Notes: a model not told the origin generated them from the sequence alone. A DNA stretch of 64,000 nucleotides from Carboxylicivirga mesophila (GCF_018271975.1 NZ_JAGUCN010000014.1:1-64000), one strand, 5' to 3'. Counted from the first letter of the stretch, positions 18,029-27,820 are shown. Made by a program: numbers and translations.

Positions 18029-18868
18029 TTAATTTTCCAGCAAGGCATTGAGCAGTTCGGCATGAGTCGCTGGCGCCTTCGAGTCAATAATGCCAGCAAT
18101 AATACCTTTTTGATAACTTATCCTCAGCTTACCAAGGTAGGGATCATCAAAATCATAAGTTTTCTCTTTCAACTTTTTCTTATACTTCATTCGCTCAAAG
18201 TACTTATTCATGATGGCCTGACACGTATCTTCCGAGCCGGTGTAAATGAATAAGCGAAAGCTCTCTCCTGCCATCGAATAGTTGACCGTACAAACCCCAT
18301 TAAAGCCTGTAAGCCCCATGAAATTCTCAGGCATGTAACGTTCGCTTAAATCCACTTTACCTTTAGGTGGAAATAAAGCAAATTCAGCCGGCAACTCACA
18401 GCTACTGCAAATAGCATTGGCAATAGTTTTAGCAAATGCTAGAAATTCATCAGCCGGTACCTCAGGTCTGCTATTATAAACCTTAACGTAGTAATCATCT
18501 GCCAGAAAAAAGACAGCGCCTCCTTCCATAAAGCCCTGCGCCCCTATCGCCTGCAGCTTAACCCCCTGGGGACGTTCCTCAGAGTAAATCCCAAAAGCCT
18601 TTAGCTTATTTCCGTGACGATACAATTCGAGGGTCAGCATTTGGTCGGCTTCATTTTTATAATCCACCACCCACAAATCCTGAAAATCATACCCCAGGTA
18701 AAAATCTGATGCGCCATTAATATAGTCATACAAGTTATCCTGCGAATAGTATTGCTTCTCCCCTTCAATTGTCCATCCTTCAATACCTGTGAATTTCGTT
18801 GGGTACTCTTGTGCAACGACCGTGCTGCTCAATAAAATCAGAGCTAAAATTAATTTGTTGATTTGCAT
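18029..18868 (-). CDS. Secreted DUF6599-like protein
   Basis: The 279-residue protein has a signal peptide (about 1-19, LILALILLSSTVVAQ). The mature domain contains YDYINGASDFYLGYDFQ and a later FGIYSEERPQG, the signature pattern of the DUF6599 family, whose function is unknown. Two Cys occur as a CSSC pair (in ANAICSSCEL) and another in the second half. It follows an aldo/keto reductase on the same strand with an 84-bp gap. Periplasmic location is inferred. The assignment rests on the recognised sequence pattern. Confidence 0.75.
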   Translation of the reverse strand: MQINKLILALILLSSTVVAQEYPTKFTGIEGWTIEGEKQYYSQDNLYDYINGASDFYLGYDFQDLWVVDYKNEADQMLTLELYRHGNKLKAFGIYSEERPQGVKLQAIGAQGFMEGGAVFFLADDYYVKVYNSRPEVPADEFLAFAKTIANAICSSCELPAEFALFPPKGKVDLSERYMPENFMGLTGFNGVCTVNYSMAGESFRLFIYTGSEDTCQAIMNKYFERMKYKKKLKEKTYDFDDPYLGKLRISYQKGIIAGIIDSKAPATHAELLNALLEN

Positions 18869-18952
18869 ATGTGCTTATTTGTTGATTGGTTCTTTCAACT
18901 TATACTTCATATCCGGTGCCAGCTTATATTATACAACTACTGACTACTATCT

Positions 18953-20143
18953 TTAAACTATAAATTCGTCCGGCACATCCATCAGTCGGCTAACTGCCTT
19001 TACTTTATCGCCCACCGCAAATTGTTTCACACAGCTAACTGCACAATCGCTGCAATCGGAGCAAGGATCATTTACAAGGCCCATATTGGCCAACAACTCT
19101 TTGGCTTTTCCCATATCGCGGTAGCCATAAGTGTACATGTAAGAACGCATTATTTCCGGAATTGGCAAATTCTTATGACACTGACCATCGCACTGGTTAC
19201 AGGCATTACAATACAATCCCGCATAGTCGCGGGCAAACTCAAGGTCTCTTTCCTCCTCTTTGGTCAGTTTGAGCTTTTCCATAATACCCCAGCTCTCTTC
19301 CAGCTGATCAATAGTTGCTACACTAGGTATGGATGTACATATGTTTTCATTTTGCATGGCCCACTTTAAAGCAGCTTTAGTGTTCACTGCTTTTGTCTTA
19401 TCCTTATCAAGAAAACCACCAGCCATGGTTTTCATGGCCACAAAGCCTAAACCTTTGGCAGCTCCCTCGGCAATGGCAGCATTTAGCTCTTTGATATGAT
19501 CCTGCTTAAAGTTATAGGCCGTTAGCACCACATCGTATATACCAGCTTCAATAGCCGCCCGTATCACTTCTGGCTCATTTTTATGCGTTGAAACGCCCAG
19601 AAACTTGCACTTACCTTGCTCTTTGGCCTTTTTAATGGCTTTTAGCACCTCAGGGTGTTGCACAGCCTGCTTAGTGGATACGGCATGGACATACAATAAG
19701 TCTACCGACTCCACTTGGAGACGCTCCAGACTGGTGTCAAACATCTTCAGAAAATTCTCAGCAGTACAACCTTCGCCCACTAAGCCGGTTTGACGATCCA
19801 TATCGTCGGGCACTACCTTGGTAACAGTAAAGAGCTGGCTTAAGTCCTGTCCTTTAAGTGCCTCTCCCAACATGGTTTCATTCTTCCCTTTCTGGTATAC
19901 ATGTGCCGTATCAAAGTGCCTTACACCTAATGTTAATCCGGCCTTTATCATGGTAGCATCTTTCATGGCACCCATGCTTACAATCGGTAACTTAACACCT
20001 GTTCTGCCTAGTGTTCTGTAAATAATTTTATCGTCTTTTTTGGCTTTGGCCTCTGAAGCCTGGGGTAATAAAGTAGCTCCTGCCAGTCCCGCAGCGGTCA
20101 CTTTCAAAAAATGACGGCGGTTGTTCTTGTTGGTTCTATTCAT
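18953..20143 (-). CDS. Tat-exported aldo/keto reductase with two 4Fe-4S clusters
   Basis: The 396-residue protein opens with a Tat signal (NRRHFLKVTAAGLAGATLLP). The aldo/keto reductase barrel starts at RTLGRTGVKLP and keeps the catalytic Asp-Tyr-Lys-His order (FDTAHVYQKG for Asp/Tyr, VTKVV for Lys, YVHAV for His). The C-terminal 85 residues carry two ferredoxin-type motifs: C312-C315-C318-C322 and C361-C364-C367-C371. Such periplasmic iron-sulfur AKRs are known in Bacteroidota but their substrates are mostly unknown. Electron exchange through the clusters is inferred. The gene is divergent from an SDR gene. Confidence 0.92.
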   Translation of the reverse strand: MNRTNKNNRRHFLKVTAAGLAGATLLPQASEAKAKKDDKIIYRTLGRTGVKLPIVSMGAMKDATMIKAGLTLGVRHFDTAHVYQKGKNETMLGEALKGQDLSQLFTVTKVVPDDMDRQTGLVGEGCTAENFLKMFDTSLERLQVESVDLLYVHAVSTKQAVQHPEVLKAIKKAKEQGKCKFLGVSTHKNEPEVIRAAIEAGIYDVVLTAYNFKQDHIKELNAAIAEGAAKGLGFVAMKTMAGGFLDKDKTKAVNTKAALKWAMQNENICTSIPSVATIDQLEESWGIMEKLKLTKEEERDLEFARDYAGLYCNACNQCDGQCHKNLPIPEIMRSYMYTYGYRDMGKAKELLANMGLVNDPCSDCSDCAVSCVKQFAVGDKVKAVSRLMDVPDEFIV

Positions 20144-20347
20144 GACAATGGGTTTTGTAAAGGAAAATGTAAATTAGTTAAAAATGCGGGGAGTACGAAG
20201 ATTATCTACCAAAGCCATAAGTATTTAGAAAGATTCTTAACAACTTTCACTATTCAAAACAATATGGTATCGAACTGATAAAAGATTGATTTAACCACTG
20301 GGATGCACGATATTGTTATAAGAACAGTATCTGAAAAAACAAAAAAC

Positions 20348-21055
20348 ATGCACATTCTAATCACAGGAACCAGTTCAGGAATCGGACACGGATTGGCCCA
20401 GGAATTTCTGGCCAGAGGTGCAAAAGTTTGGGGCATTAGCCGCCGTATAGCCGATGACCTCAATGGAGAAGCAAATTTTCATCATATTCAGCTGGATTTA
20501 ACGAATCATGCTGCCTTATTGCAACAACTTCCGGCATTTATAAGCGACACCAAGCGGTTTGACATGGTCATACTCAATGCTGGTGTACTGGGGCCGGTTA
20601 AGTGGATGAGCGAGGTGGATATTGTTGCTATGCAACAAGTGATGGATACCAACCTGTGGTCCAATAAAGTCTTGCTCGACCTGCTGTTTGAGCTGGGCAA
20701 GGATATCCGACAGGTAGTAGGCATGTCAAGTAAAGCCTCACTACGAAGCACACCCGGCTGGGGCCCCTACTCCTTATCCAAAGCAGCCCTTAACATGCTG
20801 ATGAACATTTACGCCAAAGAACACACCAGTACCCATTTTATTGCCTTTGCTCCGGGACTGGTGGATAGTGAAATACAGGAAACCATCTGGAACATAAAGG
20901 CAACAGATAAATACCCGGCCGTTAAACGTTTGCAGGAAGCACGATATACCGAGGATATGCCCGACTCACGCGCTGCTGCCTCCAATCTTATTCGAGGTAT
21001 TGAGAAATGCCGGGAGCTTGAAAGCGGATCGTTTGCCGACGTGCGCGAACTGTAG
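20348..21055 (+). CDS. Short-chain dehydrogenase/reductase
   Basis: A classical SDR of about 235 residues: cofactor motif TGTSSGIG at the N-terminus, LNAGVLG, and the catalytic YSLSK near the middle (YxxxK), with a Ser in MSSKASL. An upstream in-frame ATG at 20303 would add 15 residues that precede the first strand; I prefer ATG 20348 (MHILITG) because the Rossmann strand begins there. It reads in the same direction as, and 46 bp upstream of, the APC permease gene. Substrate unknown. Confidence 0.9.
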   Translation: MHILITGTSSGIGHGLAQEFLARGAKVWGISRRIADDLNGEANFHHIQLDLTNHAALLQQLPAFISDTKRFDMVILNAGVLGPVKWMSEVDIVAMQQVMDTNLWSNKVLLDLLFELGKDIRQVVGMSSKASLRSTPGWGPYSLSKAALNMLMNIYAKEHTSTHFIAFAPGLVDSEIQETIWNIKATDKYPAVKRLQEARYTEDMPDSRAAASNLIRGIEKCRELESGSFADVREL

Positions 21056-21101
21056 CTACCCCAGGCTGTAGTTAGTTAAGTATTATTAATACGATGGCAG
21101 A

Positions 21102-22940
21102 ATGAGCAAAGTAAAACGAGAGTTAAGTCTTCTGGAGGTCATTAGCGTTTCTTCAGGCGTAATGATTAGCTCCGGCTTGTTTATCTTACCAGCCATTGCC
21201 TATGCTCAAACCGGACCTGCCATGATCTTATCTTATGCCATTGCCAGCCTGATGATTATACCCACCGTACTGGCTAAGTCGGAGCTGGTTACGGCGATGC
21301 CTGTTACTGGTGGTATTTACATATTTGCCGATCGGAGCATGGGGCCTTTAATGGGTACCATAGGTGGCTTAACCGCATGGATTTCCCTGGCTTTTAAATC
21401 AGCCTTTTCGCTGTTGGCTATGGGTATTTTTGTAATTCTCTTAAAACCCGATATCACCGAGATGCAGATGAAAATCATCAGTGTGGCCTGGTGTTTGATT
21501 TTTACAGCTCTCAATATCAAAGGCGTTAAGTTTTCTGGACGCTTCCAAACCACCACCGTCATCATTCTGGTACTTATACTTCTGATGTATATTACTGTTG
21601 GAGCTTTTTCTGTTGAGACGGAGCGATTTGTCCCTTTTGCTCCTGAAGGTTTTGATGCCATATTTATGACTGCCGGCCTCATTTTTATCGCGTTTTCGGG
21701 CACTACCAAAGTTACCGCTATTGCCGGTGAGGTAAAGAATCCCGGGCGCAACCTGCCGCTTGGCATCTTCTCTTCGTGGGGCATTGTATCGCTTTTATAT
21801 GTGGCTGTTGTTTTTATTACGGTTGGCATTTTAAATCCTGATGAATTGAATAACACTTTCACTCCCATATCCATTGGTGGGCAAGCAATAATGGGGCGTT
21901 TTGGTATTGTTATAATGACGTTGGCTGCCCTGCTGGCATTTATATCAACAGGTAATGCCGGGCTGCTGGCGGCATCACGTAATCCATTGGCCATGGGTAA
22001 AGATGAGCTTCTTCCAGGCTTTTTCACAAAACTTAGCTCTGCCGGAACCCCAGTGACTGCCATTTTATTCACGGGTGGCCTCATGATAGCTGTCATCATC
22101 TTTCTTGACATTGAAACCTTTGTCAAAACGGCTTCGGCTCTGAAACTGGTGCTATTCATCATCGCCAATATCGCCTTGATTTTTATGCGCGAAGCCAATA
22201 TTAATCACTATCGTCCCAAGTACAGAGCCCCGTTTTACCCCTGGGCCCAGATAATTGGCATCATATGTTATATATTCCTATTGATTGAGATGGGTACTAT
22301 GCCACTGCTTTTTGTCCTGGTTTTTATTATTGGTGGCATTGCCTGGTATTTTGTTTATGCCCACGGACGCATCAAAAGGGAATATGCCATTTTGCATTTA
22401 ATAGAGCGGGTAACAGGCATTAAAACAACCGATCAGCTGCTTGAAGAAGAACTTAGAGAAATACTGGTTGAAAGAGACGGCACCACGCATCAATGGTATG
22501 AACAATTTATAAGACAACAAGCGATCATGGAAATAGCTAACGCCTGTTCGGCTGAAGAATTTGCCAAGCAAGCTGCTCCTCTCCTTTCACTGAAGATTAA
22601 AGTAAATGAACAATGGCTTATTAAGCGGCTTGCTGAAAAGCTGAACAAAGCAGATAGTAAAGTTGCTGATGGTGTAGCATGTCTGATTGTTCCGGTTAAA
22701 GGCAATCGAAAGTTTGAATTGATGCTATTCCGATCGCATGAAGGCATTGCCACAGCCCACTCGGCTTCTGTACATACTATAATGATTATTGCCTACTCCA
22801 AAGACGAGTGGAACCTTCAGCTTCACACCTTATCACGCCTAATCAAAGCCATTAAATCTGACGGCTTTTTAAATGATTGGCTCAGTGCCGGCAACAACCA
22901 ACAATTGCATCAACTACTATTAAAAGAGCACAAAAAATAG
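21102..22940 (+). CDS. APC-family amino-acid permease with C-terminal UspA-like domain
   Basis: The 612-residue protein has about 12 membrane helices in residues 10-430, beginning with ISVSSGVMISSGLFILPAIAY, the GxxIGSGIF-like substrate-binding helix of the APC superfamily (here SSGVMISSGLF). The remaining 180 residues are soluble and include VACLIVPVKGNRKFELMLF, which may be a degenerate universal-stress-like domain as seen in some Bacteroidota transporters. It follows the SDR gene by 46 bp. Likely imports an amino acid; the specificity cannot be read from the sequence. Confidence 0.9.
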   Translation: MSKVKRELSLLEVISVSSGVMISSGLFILPAIAYAQTGPAMILSYAIASLMIIPTVLAKSELVTAMPVTGGIYIFADRSMGPLMGTIGGLTAWISLAFKSAFSLLAMGIFVILLKPDITEMQMKIISVAWCLIFTALNIKGVKFSGRFQTTTVIILVLILLMYITVGAFSVETERFVPFAPEGFDAIFMTAGLIFIAFSGTTKVTAIAGEVKNPGRNLPLGIFSSWGIVSLLYVAVVFITVGILNPDELNNTFTPISIGGQAIMGRFGIVIMTLAALLAFISTGNAGLLAASRNPLAMGKDELLPGFFTKLSSAGTPVTAILFTGGLMIAVIIFLDIETFVKTASALKLVLFIIANIALIFMREANINHYRPKYRAPFYPWAQIIGIICYIFLLIEMGTMPLLFVLVFIIGGIAWYFVYAHGRIKREYAILHLIERVTGIKTTDQLLEEELREILVERDGTTHQWYEQFIRQQAIMEIANACSAEEFAKQAAPLLSLKIKVNEQWLIKRLAEKLNKADSKVADGVACLIVPVKGNRKFELMLFRSHEGIATAHSASVHTIMIIAYSKDEWNLQLHTLSRLIKAIKSDGFLNDWLSAGNNQQLHQLLLKEHKK

Positions 22941-23093
22941 TTGAAAAGTATTTAAATATATTTTGCATCCACCTTTCCATCCATCACCCAAGCATTCCCT
23001 GACAAAACTCAAATCCTGATTACAAATATCTTCTTACCTTAGTCGGAACGAATAAACGCGACAATAACAGTTCATTAATAAATCATATTTACC

Positions 23094-25181
23094 ATGAAAC
23101 AAATTGCTTTATTAGCATTGGTTGTTATGCTGTTGGGAGCCTGCGCAGCTCCTCAGAAAGCAGACAAAGAGGCAACCTTTACCAACCGAAATATGAAGGT
23201 TGACAGCGAAATAATGACTCCCGAAGCACTCTGGTCTTTTGGCCGCGTGGGTAGTGTAGCCGTATCGCCTGATGGCAAAACCGTGGCTTTCACCATCTCT
23301 TACACCAAAATTGAAGAGAACAAAACCTATTCTGACATTTACACGATGCCGGCAGAAGGTGGCGACTATAAGCAGATTACCTTTACCAAAGGTGGAGAGT
23401 TTGATATCAACTGGCGTCCTGACGGGGCTAAAATCACCTATATGTCGGCTGCATCTGGCGATGTACAGTTGTGGGAGATGAATCCTGACGGCACACAAAA
23501 CCAACAGGTAACCAAGGTTGATGGTGGTATTGAAGGCTATAAGTATTCACCAACCATGGACAAAATTGCTTTTGCCAAAAGCGTGAAGTTGGACAAAACA
23601 GTGCATGACATGTATCCTGACCTGAAATATGCCGATGCCCGCATTGAAGATGATCTGATGTACCGCCATTGGGATCATTGGGTAGATCCGACCTACTCGC
23701 ATATCTTTTATATCGACTATGCCAATGGGGCAACAACTGGCAGTGCAACGGACATTATGGAAGGTGAGCGCTACCATTCGCCACTTAAACCATTTGGTGG
23801 CATGGAGCAGGTTACTTTTACGCCTGATGGCAAGAGCATTGCCTACACCTGTAAAAAGAAAACAGGCATGGAATCAGCCTTCTCTACTAACAGCGATATT
23901 TATTTGTACGACATCAAAGCGGCCAGCACAAAGAACCTGACCGAAGGCATGATGGGCTATGACATTGCTCCAAAATATTCGCCCGATGGCAAATACCTGG
24001 CTTGGGAAAGCATGGCACGCGATGGTTATGAGGCCGACCAAAATCGTTTATTTATGATGGATTTGGCTAGTGGGGAAAAGAAAGATTACACGGCTGATTT
24101 TGACCAGAATGTGCATGGCTTGACCTGGACACCAGACAGCAAGCACATCTACTTCACCAGTGAGGACAAAGGTTCGAACGAAATCTTCCGTTTTGACCTG
24201 GCAGACAACAGCATCTCACAAATTACTGAAGGCATCCACAACTATAACTCGGTAGCTATTGCAGCCAATGGACTGATTGCCACACAAACATCAATGAAAC
24301 ACCCGACTGAAATCATCAGTGTGAATGCAGAGACTGGCGAAGGCAGCAACATCTCTAAAGTGAATGAGCCATTGCTTGGCCAGTTAAAAATGGGTGATGT
24401 AGAAAAGCGCAGGATCAAAACAACTGACAATAAAGACATGCTGGTTTGGGTGATCTATCCACCAAACTTTGATAAGAACAAGAAATACCCGGCCCTATTA
24501 TACTGCGGAGGTGGCCCACAGAGCATGGTCAGCCAGTTTTGGAGCCTGCGCTGGAACTTCCAGATGATGGCAGCCAATGATTACATTATTGTGGCACCAA
24601 ACCGCCGAGGCCTGCCAGGTTTTGGACAGGAATGGAACGAGCAGATCAGTGGCGACTATGGTGGCCAGAATATGAAAGACTATTTCTCAGCCATCGATGC
24701 TGTTTCTAAAGAGTCATTCGTTGATGAAAACCGCTTGGGAGCAGTTGGTGCCAGCTACGGAGGTTTTTCAGTATACTGGCTGGCCGGTAACCACAATAAG
24801 CGCTTCAAAGCATTTATTTCGCACTGCGGCATCTTCAACTTTGAGCAAATGTACAGCACTACCGAAGAGATGTTCTTTGTGGACTGGGATTACAAAGGCA
24901 ACTACTGGGATACCGACAATAAAACTGCGATGCGCAGTTATGCCAACTCTCCTCACCGATTTGTGAAGAACTGGGATACGCCTATGCTGGTGATTCACGG
25001 TGCCAAAGACTTCCGTATTCCTTACACACAAGGCATGGGCGCCTTTAATGTAGCTAAGATGCGCGGCGTACCGGCCCGCTTCCTGTATTTCCCTGAGGAG
25101 AACCACTGGGTATTGTCGTGCCACAACGGTATTTTGTGGCAACGTGAGTTCTTCCGCTGGCTAGATACTTATTTGAAGTAA
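23094..25181 (+). CDS. S9-family prolyl oligopeptidase, lipoprotein
   Basis: The 695-residue protein has a lipobox (LLGAC, C17), placing it on the outer face of a membrane. A seven-bladed-type WD40/PD40 propeller covers about residues 45-420, and the alpha/beta hydrolase follows. The nucleophile is S554 in GASYGGFS, the acid D639 and the base H671. It probably cleaves peptides after proline or similar small residues; the propeller filters substrates. It is followed by a 17-bp perfect hairpin at 25232-25270. A second S9 peptidase occurs at 45530. Confidence 0.93.
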   Translation: MKQIALLALVVMLLGACAAPQKADKEATFTNRNMKVDSEIMTPEALWSFGRVGSVAVSPDGKTVAFTISYTKIEENKTYSDIYTMPAEGGDYKQITFTKGGEFDINWRPDGAKITYMSAASGDVQLWEMNPDGTQNQQVTKVDGGIEGYKYSPTMDKIAFAKSVKLDKTVHDMYPDLKYADARIEDDLMYRHWDHWVDPTYSHIFYIDYANGATTGSATDIMEGERYHSPLKPFGGMEQVTFTPDGKSIAYTCKKKTGMESAFSTNSDIYLYDIKAASTKNLTEGMMGYDIAPKYSPDGKYLAWESMARDGYEADQNRLFMMDLASGEKKDYTADFDQNVHGLTWTPDSKHIYFTSEDKGSNEIFRFDLADNSISQITEGIHNYNSVAIAANGLIATQTSMKHPTEIISVNAETGEGSNISKVNEPLLGQLKMGDVEKRRIKTTDNKDMLVWVIYPPNFDKNKKYPALLYCGGGPQSMVSQFWSLRWNFQMMAANDYIIVAPNRRGLPGFGQEWNEQISGDYGGQNMKDYFSAIDAVSKESFVDENRLGAVGASYGGFSVYWLAGNHNKRFKAFISHCGIFNFEQMYSTTEEMFFVDWDYKGNYWDTDNKTAMRSYANSPHRFVKNWDTPMLVIHGAKDFRIPYTQGMGAFNVAKMRGVPARFLYFPEENHWVLSCHNGILWQREFFRWLDTYLK

Positions 25182-25231
25182 GCAAAGCTAAAGGATAGAA
25201 TATCTTATATAGAACACTGAAATATGACGAT

Positions 25232-25270
25232 AATAAACCCCGCCAACTGAATTAGTTGGCGGGGTTTATT
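25232..25270. terminator. Strong bidirectional terminator (17-bp stem)
   Basis: Positions 25232-25248 and 25254-25270 are perfect reverse complements around a five-base loop (GAATT), with T/A runs at both ends. It ends the S9 peptidase transcript and can also end the minus-strand fragment at 25345-25500. Its core GCCAACT/AGTTGGC recurs in the terminator at 27762-27800. Confidence 0.92.
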
Positions 25271-25344
25271 GTTATCCTCAGTTCTACTTCAAATGTAACA
25301 GCTCTCAGTGAAATAAACTCAGACTATTATTGCTTAATAATCTT

Positions 25345-25500
25345 TTAGGAATAGAACCGGCCTTTTATCCGACAGCTGATAATATAAATACCATCGCCCA
25401 AATCAGCCATCTCAACTTTGCTATCTGGTAAAACCACAATGCCCACTAACTCGCCATTGATGGTGAGAATATCATGTTTGTCAATAAACCCATTTCCCAT
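25345..25500 (-). pseudogene. Orphan T9SS-type C-terminal sorting domain fragment
   Basis: A 51-residue frame (MGNGFIDKHD to RIKGRFYS) ends in KVEMADLGDGIYIISCRIKG, close to the type A C-terminal domain pattern (Val-rich strand, then DLxxGIYIxxxxxxGK) of type IX secretion cargo. In-frame stop codons precede the ATG by three codons, so the rest of the protein is absent. It could be the remnant of a larger cargo gene, or a very short protein. The strand order of a full 80-residue domain is missing its first third. Confidence 0.6.
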
Positions 25501-25678
25501 ATAAAATTATGCTCTTAAAAACGGACTATTTGTTGTTTGGTTATATACTCAAATTCTAAAAATCCAATTAAACGCTTCAACCTGTTCGTATTCGAACGAT
25601 AACCGTACATTTAAGTACGTATTTGCCTATTTAATAATCATGCCAAACACAATTAAGGACTATCCCACTGTCATTTGT
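25501..25678. other. Intergenic DNA without a gene
   Basis: About 180 bp of AT-rich sequence between the T9SS-domain fragment and the TonB-C-like gene. Short inverted repeats (GTTCG-CGAAC and CGTAC-GTACG) are the only structure seen. Confidence 0.5.
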
Positions 25679-25686
25679 TAAATTTG
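25679..25686 (+). promoter_or_regulatory. Candidate -7 box (TAAATTTG)
   Basis: It fits TAnnTTTG, 50 bp upstream of the gene at 25736. The -33 element is not evident. Confidence 0.35.
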
Positions 25687-25735
25687 GTGTAATAGTTGAA
25701 CTACCCCACACACTATTAACTTAATACTTAAAGCC

Positions 25736-26497
25736 ATGAAAAAGATAGGAATAGGAATGGTGCTTATGCTTTTTACAATAAGCATAATTGCACAGGAAGA
25801 AGAGGCTATTAAACAGAAGTTTATAGAAGAAACACGCATTGAAGCACCTGTTTTCAGTGGTGACATGAGTAATAATGAAACAGAACGCCTAAGCCTTAAT
25901 CAATATCTTCAAGATGAACTCAGCTACCTTGCTAACTATGATTACCTGGATGACGAGGGCATCGTATCAGTCACTTTCACCATTGAGGCTGATGGTCAGG
26001 TCAACAATGCATTTGTAAGCAATTCGGTAGCTCCGGAACTTGACAACGCAGTACTTAATGCCATCAGCAACAGCAGTCAACTTTGGTTATCAGGAAAGAT
26101 TAATGGAGAAGCCACCGCAATGGAGAAAACCGTATTTGTGAAATTTGACATCCCTGGCAATGCCAGTCATAACCAATTGGCCATTGATTACATGAACAAA
26201 GCTGTTACACAAGTATACGCCATTGAATACATTCAACACCTGCCACTTGCAAAAAACAAACAAGATCGAAAAACCAATCGTAAAGCCCGCTATGCACAAA
26301 ACTGCCTTGTAAGAGCTGAGAAATTTAAACCTGATGACTTATCTATCACTTTCTGGCAAGCCAAGGTATATGAAATACAGGGAAACAATGATTTAATGCG
26401 CCAGCACCTAAATAAATACCTCGAACTAGTGGCCTACAGGGAATTTGAAAATGATTTATTGATGAATCAGGATATGGCAGTTATTACAATCAAATAA
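25736..26497 (+). CDS. Secreted protein with TonB-C-like energy-transducer fold
   Basis: The 253-residue protein has a signal peptide (1-20, IGMVLMLFTISIIAQ). Residues about 65-135 (DEGIVSVTFTIEADGQVNNAFV to VKFDI) match the C-terminal TonB/energy-transducer pattern: two strands, a helix and a strand after TFxIxxDG. Unlike true TonB it lacks the proline-rich linker and an N-terminal anchor. The last 100 residues (YMNKAVTQVY to VITIK) are helical, TPR-like. It probably binds a TonB-box-like partner in the periplasm. Function unknown. Confidence 0.7.
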   Translation: MKKIGIGMVLMLFTISIIAQEEEAIKQKFIEETRIEAPVFSGDMSNNETERLSLNQYLQDELSYLANYDYLDDEGIVSVTFTIEADGQVNNAFVSNSVAPELDNAVLNAISNSSQLWLSGKINGEATAMEKTVFVKFDIPGNASHNQLAIDYMNKAVTQVYAIEYIQHLPLAKNKQDRKTNRKARYAQNCLVRAEKFKPDDLSITFWQAKVYEIQGNNDLMRQHLNKYLELVAYREFENDLLMNQDMAVITIK

Positions 26498-26514
26498 TAT
26501 AGACAATTACAATG

Positions 26515-26545
26515 GCCAAAGATGTTGCTATATAATATCTTTGGC
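26515..26545. terminator. Bidirectional terminator
   Basis: GCCAAAGAT (26515-26523) pairs with ATCTTTGGC (26537-26545) across a 13-base loop between convergent genes. Confidence 0.65.
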
Positions 26546-26554
26546 TATTTACAT

Positions 26555-27631
26555 TTATGGCCTACCTGTTTTATAAAGCTCCATAGTAGCATCTAGTTCT
26601 GCAATGTATTGCGAAAAGGCATTGAAAGTCTGGTTAATATCAGTAACAGTTGTGTTTAGGCTTGTAATCACTTCAATCAGCTGATGTCCCTCGCCCAAAT
26701 TGGCTTGCGAAGCCTGTTCAATGGTCGAAAAAACCTCCTGAAATTGCTGATTTTGCTTCAGGTTATCATTAAATTGTGTGGCAATAATAGCATTAATTGC
26801 TTCAGTTTGATGAAGTTCATCATTTAAAGCGGCGAATATACCTTCAACCTGTTGCACCGAGCCTGCAATATCCACAGACAGATTACGCACCTCATTGGCA
26901 ACCACAGAAAAACTCCTGCCGTGTACACCTGCCTTGGCCGCCTCAATACCTGCATTTAGTGCCAGGAGGTTGGTTTGAATGGCAATCTCCTTAATGAGCA
27001 AAACAATACGGTTAATCTCTTCAGCATGTTTAGCCAGCTTATTAGCAGAGGTTTCAAAGGATTGTATACTTTTGGAGGTAGTTTCGAGGTTACTGGTTGT
27101 ACTACGCAACGATTGCCTACTGATAATTACCTTATCCTGAATGGTTTTAGAATGTTCATTGGCTGAATAAACAGACGAGGTTACCTGGTTTAAAATCGCA
27201 TTAAGGCTATTAATCGATCCACTAACATCTTGCTTATTACCAACTATGCTGCGAGCCTTTCCTGAAATAACCTTCATTTCACCAACGAATTCATTCAAGC
27301 GCTGAATAGCTAGGTTAAATCCACTGGCAATATCACCTACTGCATCATCACTTTTGATATCAATAAATTGAGATATATCGCGTTTGGAAATACTATCGGC
27401 CACTGCTGACATTTTAAGCAATTGTCGTATTAAAATAATCTTCACAAACCAAAAGCTGACTATCCCTACTGTGATACCCGCCATTATGCACCCTACCAGA
27501 AAATAAGGGAATAACCCATCTTTCCATTCAACAAAAAAATTGGCATATACCGGGAAAATAAACCCCATGCCTATGCCAAATCCCATCATATACATAAAAA
27601 GCTTGCGCAGAATACTTTTATTTTTCTTCAT
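26555..27631 (-). CDS. Methyl-accepting chemotaxis protein without a sensor domain
   Basis: The 358-residue protein has two membrane helices (about residues 14-33 and 42-65) joined by a loop of only about ten residues, so it lacks the usual periplasmic ligand-binding domain. A HAMP-like linker follows ([20 protein letters not shown]), then the MCP signalling hairpin with [14 protein letters not shown], a close variant of the conserved hairpin tip, and ANEVRNLS. No C-terminal CheB/R pentapeptide is visible. No cheA, cheW or flagellar genes are in the window. It may sense through the membrane or HAMP region. Confidence 0.85.
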   Translation of the reverse strand: MKKNKSILRKLFMYMMGFGIGMGFIFPVYANFFVEWKDGLFPYFLVGCIMAGITVGIVSFWFVKIILIRQLLKMSAVADSISKRDISQFIDIKSDDAVGDIASGFNLAIQRLNEFVGEMKVISGKARSIVGNKQDVSGSINSLNAILNQVTSSVYSANEHSKTIQDKVIISRQSLRSTTSNLETTSKSIQSFETSANKLAKHAEEINRIVLLIKEIAIQTNLLALNAGIEAAKAGVHGRSFSVVANEVRNLSVDIAGSVQQVEGIFAALNDELHQTEAINAIIATQFNDNLKQNQQFQEVFSTIEQASQANLGEGHQLIEVITSLNTTVTDINQTFNAFSQYIAELDATMELYKTGRP

Positions 27632-27761
27632 AGGATTAGATTTTGGGCAACAATAAACGAATATGAATTATTATTAGCAAATTGTAAATCATACATCAAA
27701 CTGCACTTATCTTCAAAACAATTCTTACTTATAATTTAACACTTACCATGACACATAAAAC

Positions 27762-27800
27762 GAAAAACGCCAACTGGTATTATATCAGTTGGCGTTTTTC
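27762..27800. terminator. Strong terminator (15-bp stem) of the propeller lipoprotein gene
   Basis: GAAAAACGCCAACTG (27762-27776) pairs with its complement at 27786-27800 over a nine-base loop. It lies 21 bp past the stop of the minus-strand gene at 27821 and ends in T-runs on that strand. Confidence 0.88.
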
Positions 27801-27820
27801 AATGCGTATTTTCTTCCTAA

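Noticed and set aside
21317-22198. 293-residue minus-strand frame opposite the APC permease
   Set aside because: Its composition is the antisense of membrane helices; the permease frame shows clear family features.
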